In this document: piece by piece, positions 45,639-57,599 of the stretch
Layout: every line of letters begins with the position of its first letter
Position numbering within the stretch: position 1 is the first letter of the stretch
Source of the DNA: Voacanga thouarsii
Taxonomy: Eukaryota; Streptophyta; Magnoliopsida; Gentianales; Apocynaceae
DNA: 64,000 bases
Assembly (NCBI GenBank): GCA_026120185.1
Contig: JANUWF010000008.1
Coordinates: 7,006,001 to 7,070,000, forward strand
Direction: 5' to 3'
The notes under the pieces: generated by a model
The model's database searches: none
Told to the model about the DNA's origin: nothing
The model's input: only the letters and a program-made list of their open reading frames with translations
Translations under genes and position numbers: made by a program

Positions 45639-47378
45639 TGAAGGATCAAAATGGAAAACATCAAAGAAAATGCAGCAAAAAATTTTTCAGTTTTTCAAGC
45701 CACATCTAGGAGAGAGTACTTACTTTTCTTTATTTGTCACGGATTAACCAATAAGGGGTCGGGTTGCACAGGAACTTACGTTGGAAGCAGAGAAAGAGGC
45801 GCCTGCAGTTAGACCGGTATTCCCACCAATCTTCTACTCCAACGCATTAAGTGTCTCCAAGCTTTCTCTCTTTGTCTTCCGGAGTATGACTCTACTTTGC
45901 TCTTGGGTTAGCTTGGTAAAGTTCCTTCTTTGAATAATCAAGATACTCTCTAAGAGAGAAAGAAGAGAAGAACATGGAATAGAGAATGAGAAGGAGAGAT
46001 GACACACCATAGAAAATAAGAAAAATTAACGTCATTATTTTTTTCTTCTCCTTTCCTCTTAATTTCAGCCAGCCTTAGGGCTTCCTCGAGCCCTAATGGC
46101 CGAAATCATCAAGCCCTAATGGTCTTAGTACTGTGCTCATAAATCAGTCCAAGACTGGCTTAATCCTCTTAATTAATTAATTATCCTTTCTGGACTTCAT
46201 TAAATATCCAAGACTAACTAATTAATTCTAATTGGACTCTTAATATATGACAACATATATCAGCCCAATTAATTAATTTATTTTAGCCTAATTCTCTTAA
46301 TTAATTAATTATCTTTTCTGGGCCATATAAAAAAATCCAAGACTAATTATCCATTAAGCGCAGATTGTGTCTAAATAAAACCAAGGTAACTTGAGCTATT
46401 CCGGGGACCAAGAAACATATTATTCATGGCTACTAAAATGACTAAAATACCCTTACTATTAAATAGTTATATTTTACCATTTTAAATATTCTCATTTATC
46501 ACTATATGGACATATTGACCCCAAAAATAAATTGCTAAAGCAATATCTCTGACCTATGGTGAAATGACGAAAATACCCCTCTACGTAACCCCCATCAATA
46601 AGACAGGATAAATGTACCAACACTCATCTTAAAGACATCTATCATCCTTGGATCTCTAGTCCAATAATTCATGACTCACTCGAATGTACCTGATTATCAT
46701 TGGAAGCTATCCAAAAGCACACATTCTAAAATCACGTTCCCAGGGCCCTGGATCAGTAGATTATCCCAGACAGTCACAAGGGGGTGATTTAACTTCACTA
46801 AGCGAAACATAGAAACTCTGTTGTATGAGTCTGTCTTAACTAACTAGAGTAATATGCCTAACGTACAAGGATATTGATCTCACAAAAAAAATCTCACCCA
46901 ACATACATCAAAATATAAAATCCTAACTTTGCCAGACCACCAACTCATACTCAAGTATGAAGGTATCCGTCTACGCTATAGTAGTAATAGTCTAGTCTCT
47001 ATAATTATAGTACTTTAAGAGAGACCACTACTACAGGTCCAGTTCTACGTATTCAAAACACACATATGCCAATGATGTGAGTGAACTACTCACTAATTTA
47101 AGGTAAACCATTTCTCACTGGAACTCATGGTATTATAGTCTTACCTTGATGAAATGCCCAGTTCCATCAAATGACTAAAAACTCAATTTTACTTGTATAA
47201 CAAATACCCATGGTCTATACCTTACTATGAAGAACGACCCAATACATAGACCATTACTTGTCATACTTGGACCTTAAATGTTCAATAATATAAGAAACAA
47301 ACTAAACTGAATGAATAAATATTTTATTGTAATATATGTACATAGAATACATAGTCTTTGAGGGCATACTTTCCAACA
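45639..47378 (-). repeat. Copia-III 3' LTR
   Basis: 1,740 bp, TGAAGGATCAAAA to TACTTTCCAACA. The solo LTR at 11970-13743 is the same family. It carries the conserved copia-LTR block (46440-46585). Confidence 0.88.
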
Positions 47379-47393
47379 ATCTCCCACTTGCAC
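47379..47393 (-). other. Copia-III polypurine tract
   Basis: Minus strand TGCAAGTGGGAGAT touches the LTR start TGTTGGAAAG. Confidence 0.8.
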
Positions 47394-48125
47394 TACAAAG
47401 ACTAAGAAAGTCCATAAGTGTCTGCCCCTGTAACATCTAAGTGTCTATGAAATACCTTTTCTATCAAAGGCTTAGCATAGGGATCCACTAGATTGTTAAT
47501 AGAGGAAATCTGATCAACCAAAATCTCCCGTTTCTAGATAAACTCCCGGGTGAGGTGATACTTTCTTTCTATGTGCTTGCCCTTCCTATGGTTTTGAGGT
47601 TCCTTGTATTGTGACAATGCTCCAAAGTTGTCATAATAAATAGTGACAGGCTTATCCATGTGTGTTACTACTCCATGTTCTATGAGGAACTTCTGGAGCC
47701 ATACAGCTTTTCTAGAAGCTTCTGAAGTAACAATGTACTCAGCTTCTATAGTAGAATCAGCAATGTAGGATTGCTTGATATTTCTCCACGAAATAGCTCC
47801 TCCAGATAAAGTGAAGACATATCCACTAATGAATTTTCTTTCATCTTTATTCGCCTGAAAGTCTGAGTCTATGTAACCAGTAGGAACCAAATCATTAGCA
47901 CAATATACAAGCATATAATCTCTCATTTCCTTGAGATATTTAAGTATATACTTTACGGATAGCCAATGCGCTTCCCCAAGGTTTGACTGATATCTACTAA
48001 CTATGCATACTGCAAAGCAAATATCTGGCCTAATACAAAGCATAATATATATGAGACTTCCTACAGCCGAAGTATATGGGATCCTGTTCATTCTCTACTT
48101 ATCTTCCTGTATCTAAGGACACTGC
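47394..48125 (-). pseudogene. Copia-III RNase H
   Basis: The longest clean frame of the window (48091-47534, 185 codons) covers almost the whole copia RNase H: RIPYTSAVGSLIYIM, RPDICFAV, GYIDSDFQANKDERKF with the first Asp, SGGAISW, then STIEAEYIVTSEASRKAVWL with the catalytic Glu, YYDNFGAL with a further Asp, and KGKHIERKYHLTREFI. Catalytic residues appear intact in this part. Downstream of it the last residues and the connection to RT are broken by stops. It serves as a guide to the deletion in copia-I. Confidence 0.88.
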
Positions 48126-49015
48126 TTAGAAGATAAGGATAATCTATTCCTAAAGGGTATAGTAGCCCCTTTACATTGATCCATGTTGTACTTAACCAAT
48201 ATCTTGTCAATATAAGCAGACTAGAATAAGCTTAACATTCTTTATTTCTTATCTTTAAGAAGCTTAATACCTAGAATGTAGCTAGCTTCTCCGATGTCTT
48301 TCATGTTAAATTGACTAGACAACTAAACTTTAACAGATGACAATATCCTTACATCATTTCCAATGAGTAGAATATCATCTACATAAAGTACTAAGAAATC
48401 ACCTTCCCATTCTCTGATTTCCTATACAACATGGTTCATCCACATTTTAAATGAATCCATAAACTTTCATAGTTTCATCAAAACGTATGTTCCATACTCG
48501 TGACGCTTGCTTAAATCCATAGATGGACTTCTTAAGCTTACCGACCATTTGTTCTTAACCTCTAGCAATAAAACCTTCTAGTTAGGACATATAGATGTAT
48601 TTGCTAAGATAGCCATTTAAGAAGGCCGTCTTTACATCCATTTTCCATATCTCATAGTTATAATAACATGCGATTGCTAAGAGAATTTGGATAAACTTAA
48701 GCATGGCTACTGGTGAAAAGGTTTCCTCATAATCGATCCATTCTTTCTGAGAATAACCTTTAGCAACCAACCTTGTTTTATAGGTTTCAATCTTTCCATC
48801 CGCACTTCTCTTTCTCTTGTATACCTACTTATACCCAATGGGTGTTATTCCATCAGGTGCAGTGACAAGATCCCAGACATGATTGTGGTACATGGACTCA
48901 ATCTCGATATTCATGGCTAGCTGCTATTTGTTTACAGCAGCATCAATAATGGCTTCCTCGTATCTAGTGGGATCTTGTTCCTGATAATTAAAGACTAGAT
49001 CATAGATCTCTCTGG
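48126..49015 (-). pseudogene. Copia-III reverse transcriptase
   Basis: Minus-strand frame 48770-48582 reads MVAKGYSQKEWIDYEETFSP, then WKMDVKTAFLNGYL. The rest of the RT palm, including the region matching copia-I YVDD near 48375, is readable only across stops and frameshifts. The upstream part (48780-49015) matches the copia-I RT N-terminus. Confidence 0.82.
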
Positions 49016-49882
49016 TCTACCTTTCTGGATCTCTTGTGATCCTCCCACTATGACAAGGCTTAGATTGTATAAGAACATCCGATAGTGTTTCTCTCCATTC
49101 ATCGATCAGGGTGTTAGAAGTACTTAAAGTTAAATTAGTGATCAACTTCTCTTCTAACTCTATTCTACTTGAACCCGTGGTGGAAGTAACTTGTTCATCT
49201 TCTAAGTGTCTATCACTAGTACTAACAAGTACCTTATACTCTTGAGGATGATAGAAATATCCACGTCTCGTTACTTTTGGATACCTAACGAAGTAGCATA
49301 ACTCTGATCTTGATTCTAGTTTACTTTCTTTTGTTAGCACATAAGCTGGACAATCCCATATTTTAAGATGGTTCGGACTGAGCTTTCGTCCAATTCACAT
49401 TTCATAGGGTCTCCTAGGTACTAATTTGGAAGGCATCAACTTCAAAACATATGTCGATATTTCTAAGGCATACCCCCCCCCCCCCCAAAAAGAAATAGGA
49501 AGAGACGTATGACTCATCATGCTTTTGAACCATTTCTATCAAAGTTCTATTTCTTCTCTTAGCTACTCCACTCTGCTGGGGAGTCCCAGGTACAGTTAAC
49601 TAAGATACTATATCGTGATGTACTAAGTAATCCTTAAACTCACCAAGAGAGTATTCTCCACCACGATCTGATCTCAAAATTTTAATTTATTTACCTGTTT
49701 GAGACTCCACTTCAGCCTTAAACTTCTTGAATTTATCAAAAGAGTCAGACTTGCATCTCATCAGATAAATATAACTAAAACGAGTGTGATCATCTGTGAA
49801 AGTGATAAAGTACTCGTAGCCTCCCCTATCTGGTGTAGTAATCGAACCACAAATATCCGTATAAACTAGTGCTAGTATTTTC
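49016..49882 (-). pseudogene. Copia-III integrase, C-terminal and core part
   Basis: Frame 49340-49017 covers the region after the integrase core (SELCYFVRYPKVTRRGYFYH, VLVSTSDRHLEDEQ). From 49341 to 49882 the DNA parallels copia-I 21200-21655 but carries stops and a run of 14 C at 49473-49486 that disrupts the WGYALKTAAYI-like segment. The gene is interrupted at 49882 by a solo LTR. Confidence 0.82.
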
Positions 49883-51607
49883 TGATAGGATTTCTATATC
49901 ACAATAACTATTACTGTGGCAGAAACTAAGAAATACAAGCCCCAAGATCACAAGCATGTGATTTAAAATAGGTTTAACAATGAACAAAAGGTAATGATTT
50001 TACCTTTCTTTGTGCGTCTGAAAAATAAAATTTTCCTTCTTCTTGTCTGACGATTGTGGCGCGATCCAGCAATCCTCTTTATCAAACACTACGAGAGTCG
50101 AATGTCCACCACTACAATCATAGCGTGTGATTATCTCTAACAGAAATCCACACAGAAGATCACACTCAAGCACCAATATTTTCCTGTGCTAGCAAAAAAT
50201 AAAGTGGCGGCTAGGGTTTTGTAGAAAAATGAGAGAGAGAAGAAGAGAAGGATTTTGGAGAGTGTTGTTGCTGTGAATCCCTCTCGCCCTAAGGCATCGT
50301 GTATATATCTCATTTGACACGAAAAAGCTGAAAACCCTTTCTCTGAGAATTCTAAAACGATTAGAAATCTCTAATTGTAATTGGAACTATCATGTTCTCA
50401 CAATTATAATTTGACTCATAAATTATAACTAATTATAATTTGGCCACAATTACTTTTCTTTCTCGCAATTAACCTCACTATGTTATCAAATAACATCTTG
50501 AGTATATAATCCTCTATTGTGTCTGACCTATTAGGTTTTCCAGTAAATTGGTAGCGAATATGAATTAATCCAAACGTCTTTGAGATTAATAACCTATAAT
50601 TAATTAGAATTAATCATATCAATTCTAATCAGAATTGGTTTATTAATTCATCAATTAATAAACCCATATTCCCATATCATGAGTGGTATATAGCAACACA
50701 TCATGACCACCCAAGAGTCCAGGAAGTCAAGTGACTTGATATGAACTCTTCAATAACAAACTATAGTACAATTAACTCCTTTTACCATACAATATCTCAT
50801 TTAGTTTGGAGTACGGAATTAGTGACTCCCTCCAGAATATATTAATTCTGGCCCAAATATAATAGTACTTGTACCAGGAACCTACTACTCTAAATGTGTA
50901 TCAATTGGAACTGTTTCTAATAACAGTCACCTTGGCCAAGGACTTCTCAAGTAGTAATTCATATAAGTGGCCGTGAGATATTCGCCACTACTATTAGGAG
51001 TGGTGAATCCTTTATTGACCCTCTCAACTACTTTTGTTTACCTCACAATGTACCCAATATCCATCCCATAGGCGACTCTCGATCTAGCTTCAGAGATTGA
51101 AATCAAACCACAATGCTCAGCAAACAAAGTACCTTAAAGATCTCACGTCTAAGAATACTTGTACATTTGCTATATAAGATTATATCCCTAGCACTAAATA
51201 GTTATCCATGTGATTATCTCAAAGTTAGGTCATCCAATGAACTTGTTCCATTAACATGCATCCATGTATTAACTTTGAGTATCTCAATATTCATGGATAT
51301 GAGAACCACCGCCTAATCAAATCAAGAAATCTAATACATGCTAGTCTTAACGCATTAATGATGTCCTGTCTCATTAATACTACGACTAGGAACTATTTAA
51401 CTACTAACACTATACAGTGTAGTAGGAATCTCATATCATGATCTCTATCATGATTTCCTTAACACAGTGTTGTACTAGGGACTTTATCTAACAGTTATAT
51501 TACACAAAAGTAAACAAAAGAAATTGTAAGATAAATAACACCTTTTATTAAATAAAATGTGTCATATATAACGTACAAGTGATTGCCTCTAAGACATAAC
51601 ACTAACA
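49883..51607 (-). mobile_element. Solo LTR of the copia-IV family in the copia-III integrase
   Basis: The reverse complement begins TGTTAGTGTTATG and ends GAAATCCTATCA, like the copia-IV LTR at 34876-36708. Flanks are TTTTC (49878-49882) and TTTCC (51608-51612), a 5-bp duplication with one C/T mismatch. The host integrase continues on both sides and no internal region is present. The open frames at 51113-51441 are LTR sequence. Confidence 0.85.
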
Positions 51608-51712
51608 TTTCCATGGTTCTATCTGCCTTTTTGGTAAAGGACCTTTTGGTCATTTTTCCTTTAAGGCAAGATTCACATTAAGGCCATTATTTCAATCTCA
51701 ATGAACCTAAAC
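51608..51712 (-). pseudogene. Copia-III pre-integrase fragment
   Basis: It continues the integrase beyond the solo LTR: the DNA parallels copia-I 21660-21755 (AAAGGACCTTTTGGTCAT and on), the zinc-binding region before the catalytic core. It stops sharply at 51712. Confidence 0.78.
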
Positions 51713-51910
51713 GTGGGACACAGTTGGCACCGGCCGTGCATTGGACGGCGACGGGATTTTTCATTTTTTTGTTGTTTTTCCATTTTTCAGCAATAAAAAG
51801 CCAACACACTTTCCAAGGGTAAAACATTAAATATGACTAGTTATTGCACCAAATATATTGCAAAACATCCTCAAATAATTAAAAAATTATTGATAATTTA
51901 GCCTCAATCA
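51713..51910 (-). mobile_element. Gypsy-J LTR scrap (5' end of LTR)
   Basis: On the minus strand it begins TGATTGAGGCTAAATTATC at 51910 and runs through CAATAACTAGTCATATTTAATG to a GC-rich motif GTTGGCACCGGCC at 51721-51733, matching the first 200 bp of the LTR that starts at 61473. It is cut at 51713. Confidence 0.7.
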
Positions 51911-51925
51911 AGTAATAAAAATATA

Positions 51926-53329
51926 TGATAAACCTCAGAAAGGGTGAATAAGGTTTATGGCAAACAAATATGATTTAAAAAATCTTTGATCTCTTTTTTA
52001 TAAAGGCCCAACAAGGTGAGAGTTCAAAAATACAGACTTGTGTGTTGTAGAGGAACCTTCAAAACTCTTCTAAATAATGGAAAGAATATCTATAGTTAAG
52101 ATAGGTAGATGAAGCAACAATAATAGTTTTACCCAACTGCATAAAAGTCTTTGATCAAATCAATGAATGCAAAGAATAGTATAAAGCACTCAAGTCAGAT
52201 GAACAATAAAAACGCAGGTATAAAGATCAAGTAAAATACAGAAGAAAAGGCTCAATGATGTCTAGTGGTCCAATCCTAAAATGATCTACATCCACTACCT
52301 TAAGCACACACTTAAGGATTTCAACACAACCACTAAAATATTTATCCTATAGTGGTAGGAAACACCAATCTTACACAAGAGGATCACCATACTTAGTTTT
52401 ACACCCAACCTCTTTAATCACAACAATCAAGGCTCACCCAAATTGGGTTTTACAACACAGACTTGATACATTCACCAAACAAAGCTCACCCCAACTGGAT
52501 TTTATACTACAACCTTGATGCACAAAATTTCAAGTCTCACCTTAACTAGGTTTTACACCACAACCTTTATACAAGATAGAATGAAGGAAAACTTACAGAA
52601 ATACCTCACACGTTTGAGCAGATACGAATAGATGAGCACCAACACCTTTTTACTTTTGAAGTAATTTGATTTCACTTTGAAGCACAATAAAAAGAAAGAT
52701 TTTTGTATTCTAAAGTGTAAGGATATTTCTTAGAAAGATAACACCAAAATCATGCAGAAAATTGTATTTAAGTGGCTTTTATAGAAGCAAAAAGTAAGGC
52801 TCCAATTGCTCGTTTCATGCTGCCAGATTTTTTAGAGTTTTGGACTCAAGGATCTGACGATGGTGCATCCAAAAGGTAAGCCCAAAATAACACTTTTTAG
52901 GGCAAAATCGATTTGATACTATTCACAGGATTTTGGATGAATTTTTTGGATGCAGAGTCATCCAAACTACTCAATCCAAAATTTTGAAGACTTAAAACTT
53001 AGAAATCTTTTGTTTATGTGCTTCAAGGTAGAAATAAATTGAATCATAAGGTAAAGAGACATAGGAATTTATACATGCAATACCTTAAAAATGATTCCTA
53101 GTCTAAGGTTCTTTTGCAAGGATTTCTTGGTATGCAATCTCTTAAGCTTGGTCTTCTACTTGATCACCCATTCTTGGATTCCATTGCTCAAGAGTTGCTT
53201 AGTAATCTTATTTGCATGTCTTGAAAGAACTGAGGTCAAACATATCTTATCACATGTAAATCACACAAGTTAATCCTCATCAATATTTGTCATAAGTAAA
53301 AACACAAAAGAATACCCTTACGGCTAACA
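51926..53329 (-). repeat. SIRE-like 3' LTR
   Basis: The minus strand begins TGTTAGCCGTAAGGG at 53329. TTCTATAAAAGCCAC on the minus strand near 52770-52785 is a likely TATA box. The left end (TGATAAACCTC at 51926) is a guess because no partner LTR is available. Confidence 0.65.
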
Positions 53330-53346
53330 ATCTCTCCTTTTTTAAG
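53330..53346 (-). other. SIRE-like polypurine tract
   Basis: Minus strand ACTTAAAAAAGGAGAGAT, following TTTGTCGTC, directly before the LTR start. The phrase AAGTTTGTCGTC..AAAAAGG..GAGAT is typical of the 3' end of SIRE elements. Confidence 0.75.
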
Positions 53347-54294
53347 TGACGACAAACTTGATGGGATTGTGATATAAAAAATAATGATATGTACAGTACG
53401 GACATATTAGATCGAGAGAAATAAGAATGTTTTTCATGGAATGTAATCTCTCATTATAGGACTTAAAGAATGCTTATAAGATTAAGATAGAAAATTAAAA
53501 AATGTACTCATAAACATGGTTCAATGAGCCTATGGCCCAATCTACCTCCTTATCCTCCTTCCTTTCATCAAAGGACTATTCCATAAGAGAATAACCGCAA
53601 ATAGTAGTCACAAAAAAATATATAGATACGTACACAAGGAGGTATAGAAGATAAATTATAAGATGTAATATTCCTCCTTAGTATGTGCATATATGAACAT
53701 AAGATATAAAGCCATTAAATGCGTTTAAGAATCAGACTGGATTTCAAAATTTTGGATTTCCAAAACATGCATCCAAAATGGAGTAAAATAAGGCAGAAGC
53801 TAATCTTTTAAAAACTCATTTTTGGACTGGTTTTTTGGATTGAAGAACTGTAAGTCCAAAACTCCCCCTGTGTATGTGCAGAGTAAGAAAAAATCCCGAG
53901 AGTATAGATTAATGTTTTTTTCTGGAATTGTTTGAACTCATTTTTCTCAAGAAAATTCTGCATGAAAATTTTACATAACAACCAAAGAGAAGTAAGATAG
54001 ATTTCATAAGTATTCACTTAAATAACCTCATTATCCAAACAAACATTTTGCAAAATGCACATCACAACCATATTCAAAACAAATCATTTAACCAGATCTT
54101 AATCAGTCAGAATGTGCAATAAACTCATACCCACACTTTAATCTCCTTAGTCCATAATAACAATAACGTCTCAACTTAGTCTCCATCAAGTCACCTAATT
54201 CTTCACAGTCCGCATTTTCAAACCACAGCCATAAACATGCATAATTCATCTTAAGTCATATGAATTTAGAATCCTCATAAGCAGTCACAATCAT

Positions 54295-54415
54295 AATCCA
54301 TAAATTTCAAATCATAATTCTCATAAACCATCATAAGCCATATGAATTTATAATCTTCATAAACAGTCACAATCATAATCCATAAATTTCAAATCATAAT
54401 TCTCATAAACCATCA
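54295..54415 (+). repeat. Tandem duplication of about 61 bp
   Basis: The phrase CATAATCCATAAATTTCAAA, followed by TCATAATTCTCATAAACCATCATA, occurs twice in succession (from about 54293 and from about 54374), with an intervening CATATGAATTTAGAATC-type unit also repeated nearby (54258, 54339). Confidence 0.7.
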
Positions 54416-54717
54416 TACAGCCACAATATATTCACAATTCCCCAATAATATATTTTACAAATCATCAATTCATCCAACAATATATTTCTCAAATCTCAAA
54501 TCATCAATTCACAATCCTCTAAATATTTTCTCCCCATTTATCATCAATTAAAAATAATAATAACAATAAGCAACAGAGAAGCAATCAGTAGTAAATTAAC
54601 AGTAATATCAGGAGAATGCCCAAAACAAGGCCAACAATAAGCAATAGGCAATATTAGCAATAATAATAAGCAGTTGGAAACTAGCAGTAATATCAGTTAA
54701 AGACTAAAATAAAGGAG

Positions 54718-54720
<3 letters not shown>

Positions 54721-54767
<47 letters not shown>
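54721..54767 (+). repeat. (AT)23 microsatellite
   Basis: A 47-base uninterrupted AT run inside the SIRE-like element. Confidence 0.95.
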
Positions 54768-54770
<3 letters not shown>

Positions 54771-56909
54771 CAGAGAACAAGAAATTTGGCAAGAATAAAA
54801 GTATGTCATCAGAATAAAAGTTGGCAGAAAAAGGCATCATTCAACTGTCGTCTTGTGCCATTTCTCACAGGATGAGGATAGTCGCAGGTTTAGCACTGGC
54901 ACCATTCTTTGAATATTGTCCAATAATTCTGCTGGACTTCTATTTTTCCACAAATATGCTTCTACTATTGGGCAGATGAGCTGCCAAATGCAACTGGGTT
55001 ATCTTGCTTGGGAACTTCCTTGCCAACAATAGGTGCAGCAGTTGTGGGTTCAATAATTGGCACCATTCTTTCTCGTTCTCTTTCTCACTCCTCTTCTCTG
55101 GCTGAACATGAATTTCTTCCCGTGTTGAAGGAATGATAGGTTCAAGCTCAAGCACGGGTGGAGGAACTTGTTCAATCGAATAGCCTTCAGCTTTATATTT
55201 CGGTCCTTTCACATTTTTAGTTTATTTCCCAAAATTTTTAGTTCACTTTTGGCTTTTGCACTCAAATTATTTTAGCTTGGTAGATAGCAGATTTAGAGCA
55301 TCTAAAATACTCTGAAAGTTTCACTTTCCTGAGTATTCTGCTTTCCCTTTCACTTGATGTTTCCCCTTGAATTTCAGTCCTAGCTTTTCTTTTTATTCCT
55401 TCTGATATAGCAGATTTTCTTTAGCCTTCACCGATTTTTCTATCTCTGCTTCAGTAGCCTCTCTAAGTAATATCCATTGATTATCCGCTCGAATGGATTC
55501 CATTTTCTCAAATAAATTTTTACTGTAGATGATTACCTTGCAGTGCTCAGACGTAACCGTACTAAAATCAATATTGAAGTGCTTAAATAGCTTGGTGAGA
55601 AGGTTTCCAAAGAATAATGCTTTGTTTTATGTGTTCCAAGATTAAGTTAGCAATTTCACAACCAGAAATCCAAATCTAATTTATTTTCCTTTTGACAAAG
55701 CCAGCATCAACACTATTTGTAGAAAAATACTGATGTCTTGTGGCCAAGACTCAGTATCACCATAGTTGAGATGTAGTAATTTCCCCATTCCATTTAACCA
55801 TTTGGCATTTCAATCACTTGAATTTCTGAAGCTCTTAGCACCAGTAAATTTCATCTCAAATCAACTCAGTTCAAACAAAATTTCAAAATTTTTCAGGCAG
55901 TTCATTTCAAAAAATTGTACTCCACTGTCTCTGATATAAAAAATCACATTTAATATGCAATGGTCAAACTCGAGATTCACTTCTCCAATTCTAGACATAT
56001 ACCACTACACAATAAACCCATTTACTATTTTCTCATGTCATCCGTTTCTCAGATTCGCATAGAATTCTCAAACCAGTGGGGTGTACAGATTCTCATCAAT
56101 TTGACAACAAAGCCCCTTATCCAAGATTCTCAACATATTCAGAATGACAGAAAAGTTCAAAAACACTTCAGCAATGAAAGACCTTAGAATCAACCTGATA
56201 GCCCGCAATAATAGTTCTATTTCTAAACACCCAATCATTGTACTCAAATTTTCCTCTTTTAAGTTGAGAAATTGAGGTACTTGAGTGTCTGTGCTTTCCT
56301 CTTTTGGAGGTTGTTTTGATAATGCACTTTGAGGAGTTAGTTCATCAATGGCAAGTCATTTTTCCTTCTTTTTCGCAGATATCAGTCTGGAAATGATTGA
56401 TTTCTTTTTCATTATCTTGCATTTCTTGATCTCCTTTGTTGTTAGCTCGGACCCTTAGTTGGGATTTGGGGTTTTACCCATGGCGAGCAGGATTGAAGGA
56501 TTTGATTTTTCTAGTTTTGAAGAAGGAACGAAGGCCAAAGGAAAAAGAAAACTGCTAAGGCAAATAACAACTTTTTTGAATTTTTGAAATGAGAAAAAGA
56601 TTCAAATAGATTTGAATTCTTTTCAGGATTTACAAGTTATTAAAGAGTATAAGTACAATTTAGTACATTTGAGAAAGGTGATTTTCGAAAGTATGTAAAG
56701 ATATTCTAACAAGAAGAGAGAAAGCGTTGCGGCTGGGAAAATAAGGCGGGAACATTTAGAATTTAAAAAATTTAAACATTTAGACACATATTGTCCATCC
56801 GATTTCCCTATCCAAAATACAGTTCAAGTACTGCATCCAAAATCAGAAGATCTTCAAGAATTCTGCAAGAACAAACAACCAATCTCTGGCAAAATCGTTA
56901 GTTACATAA

Positions 56910-57507
56910 TCTGATAATTTTCAAACCTCTTCTCAGATGATCGAATCGTTCTTCAGTCAGTGGTTTGTGAATATATCAATTTCTTTTACTTCGTTCATTC
57001 CAAACCTTTTGAGTAGTTTCTTGGCATCTATGGTTTGCTTGATTTGTAGATCAAAAACATTAAGTTCTCTCATCATGCTTATCTCAAGCTCTTGTTGCAT
57101 TGTCTTGGCAAGTTTCTTGCATAGGGAATAATTAGTAGCTCCAAGAAAAAAATAATATCATCAACATGTATTTTCACAATTAGGATATCATCAAAATTTT
57201 TAGATTTTATAAATAATAGAGTAGTATCAATCAATCCTGTTGAAAAACCTTTTGAAAGTAGAAATCCACTGAGTCTTACATATTAAGCACGAAGAGCTTG
57301 TTTTAAACCATAAAGAGTTTTGAAAAGTTTAAAGACATGGTTTGAAAAATATTAATGAATAAAATTAGAAGGTTGTTCTATATACACTTCCTCTTCAATA
57401 AAATCATTTTTAAAAAAAAAATTAACATCCATTTGGTAAAGCATAAAGTTTTTTAATGATGTAAGGACAAGTAGCATTCTAATGGATTCCAATTGAGCAA
57501 TACTAAT
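56910..57507 (-). pseudogene. SIRE-like reverse transcriptase fused to the end of RNase H
   Basis: The minus strand reads QLESIRMLL, YQMDVNFFFKND, FIEEEVYIEQPSNF, LFKTLYGLKQALRA, then HVDDII (the catalytic VDD) and CKKLAKTMQQELEISMM and LLKRFGMNE. Straight after this RT end, KEIDIFTNH and FDHLRRGL appear (in shifting frames), which are the C-terminal words of copia RNase H. Connection domain and nearly all of RNase H are therefore deleted. A stop and frameshifts occur as well. The 5' end meets the LTR-A fragment near 57507. Confidence 0.85.
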
Positions 57508-57513
57508 GAACTC

Positions 57514-57599
<86 letters not shown>

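Larger units (their letters stand above)
45639..51712 (-). mobile_element. Copia-III, minus-strand copia element, 5' part missing
   Basis: 3' LTR at 45639-47378, polypurine tract, RNase H, RT and integrase on the minus strand. A solo LTR (49883-51607) interrupts the integrase. The element ends at 51712 against a gypsy-J LTR scrap, so protease, gag, leader and 5' LTR are lost. It inserted into the RT gene of copia-IV; the other side of that target is not in the window. Confidence 0.82.
53347..56500 (-). pseudogene. Decayed extra-ORF region between pol and 3' LTR of the SIRE-like element
   Basis: In SIRE elements an additional (envelope-like) ORF may occupy this place. A possible start is ATGGGTAAAACCCC on the minus strand at 56480, followed by a Lys-rich stretch (KIMKKKSIISRLISAKKK) and a broken frame; a later open piece (55212-54940) reads YKAEGYSIEQVPPPVLELEP, rich in Pro and Glu. 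I recognise no envelope motif, signal peptide or membrane segment. The part from 54050 to 54720 is AT-rich with local CATAAATTTCAAATCATAA duplications. Function unknown; the envelope-like reading is only positional. Confidence 0.4.
51926..57507 (-). mobile_element. SIRE-like copia element, internally deleted
   Basis: On the minus strand: RT and the end of RNase H (57507-56910), a 3.5-kb stretch downstream of pol, a polypurine tract, then the 3' LTR (53329-51926). A long insert between pol and the 3' LTR is characteristic of SIRE/Maximus copia elements, which often carry an extra ORF there. The 5' side is cut at about 57507 by LTR-A. SIRE assignment rests on RT motifs and on the tract sequence before the LTR. 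Confidence 0.75.

Noticed and set aside
45471..45720. Frame 45491-45709 as one continuous protein with a novel C-terminus
   Set aside because: The last 24 codons are read into the copia-III LTR that begins at 45639; the fusion is accidental.
54050..54560. Spaced repeats with CATAAATTTCAAATCATAA as a CRISPR-like array
   Set aside because: Only two adjacent units with no constant spacer length, in a plant retroelement; a local tandem duplication explains it.
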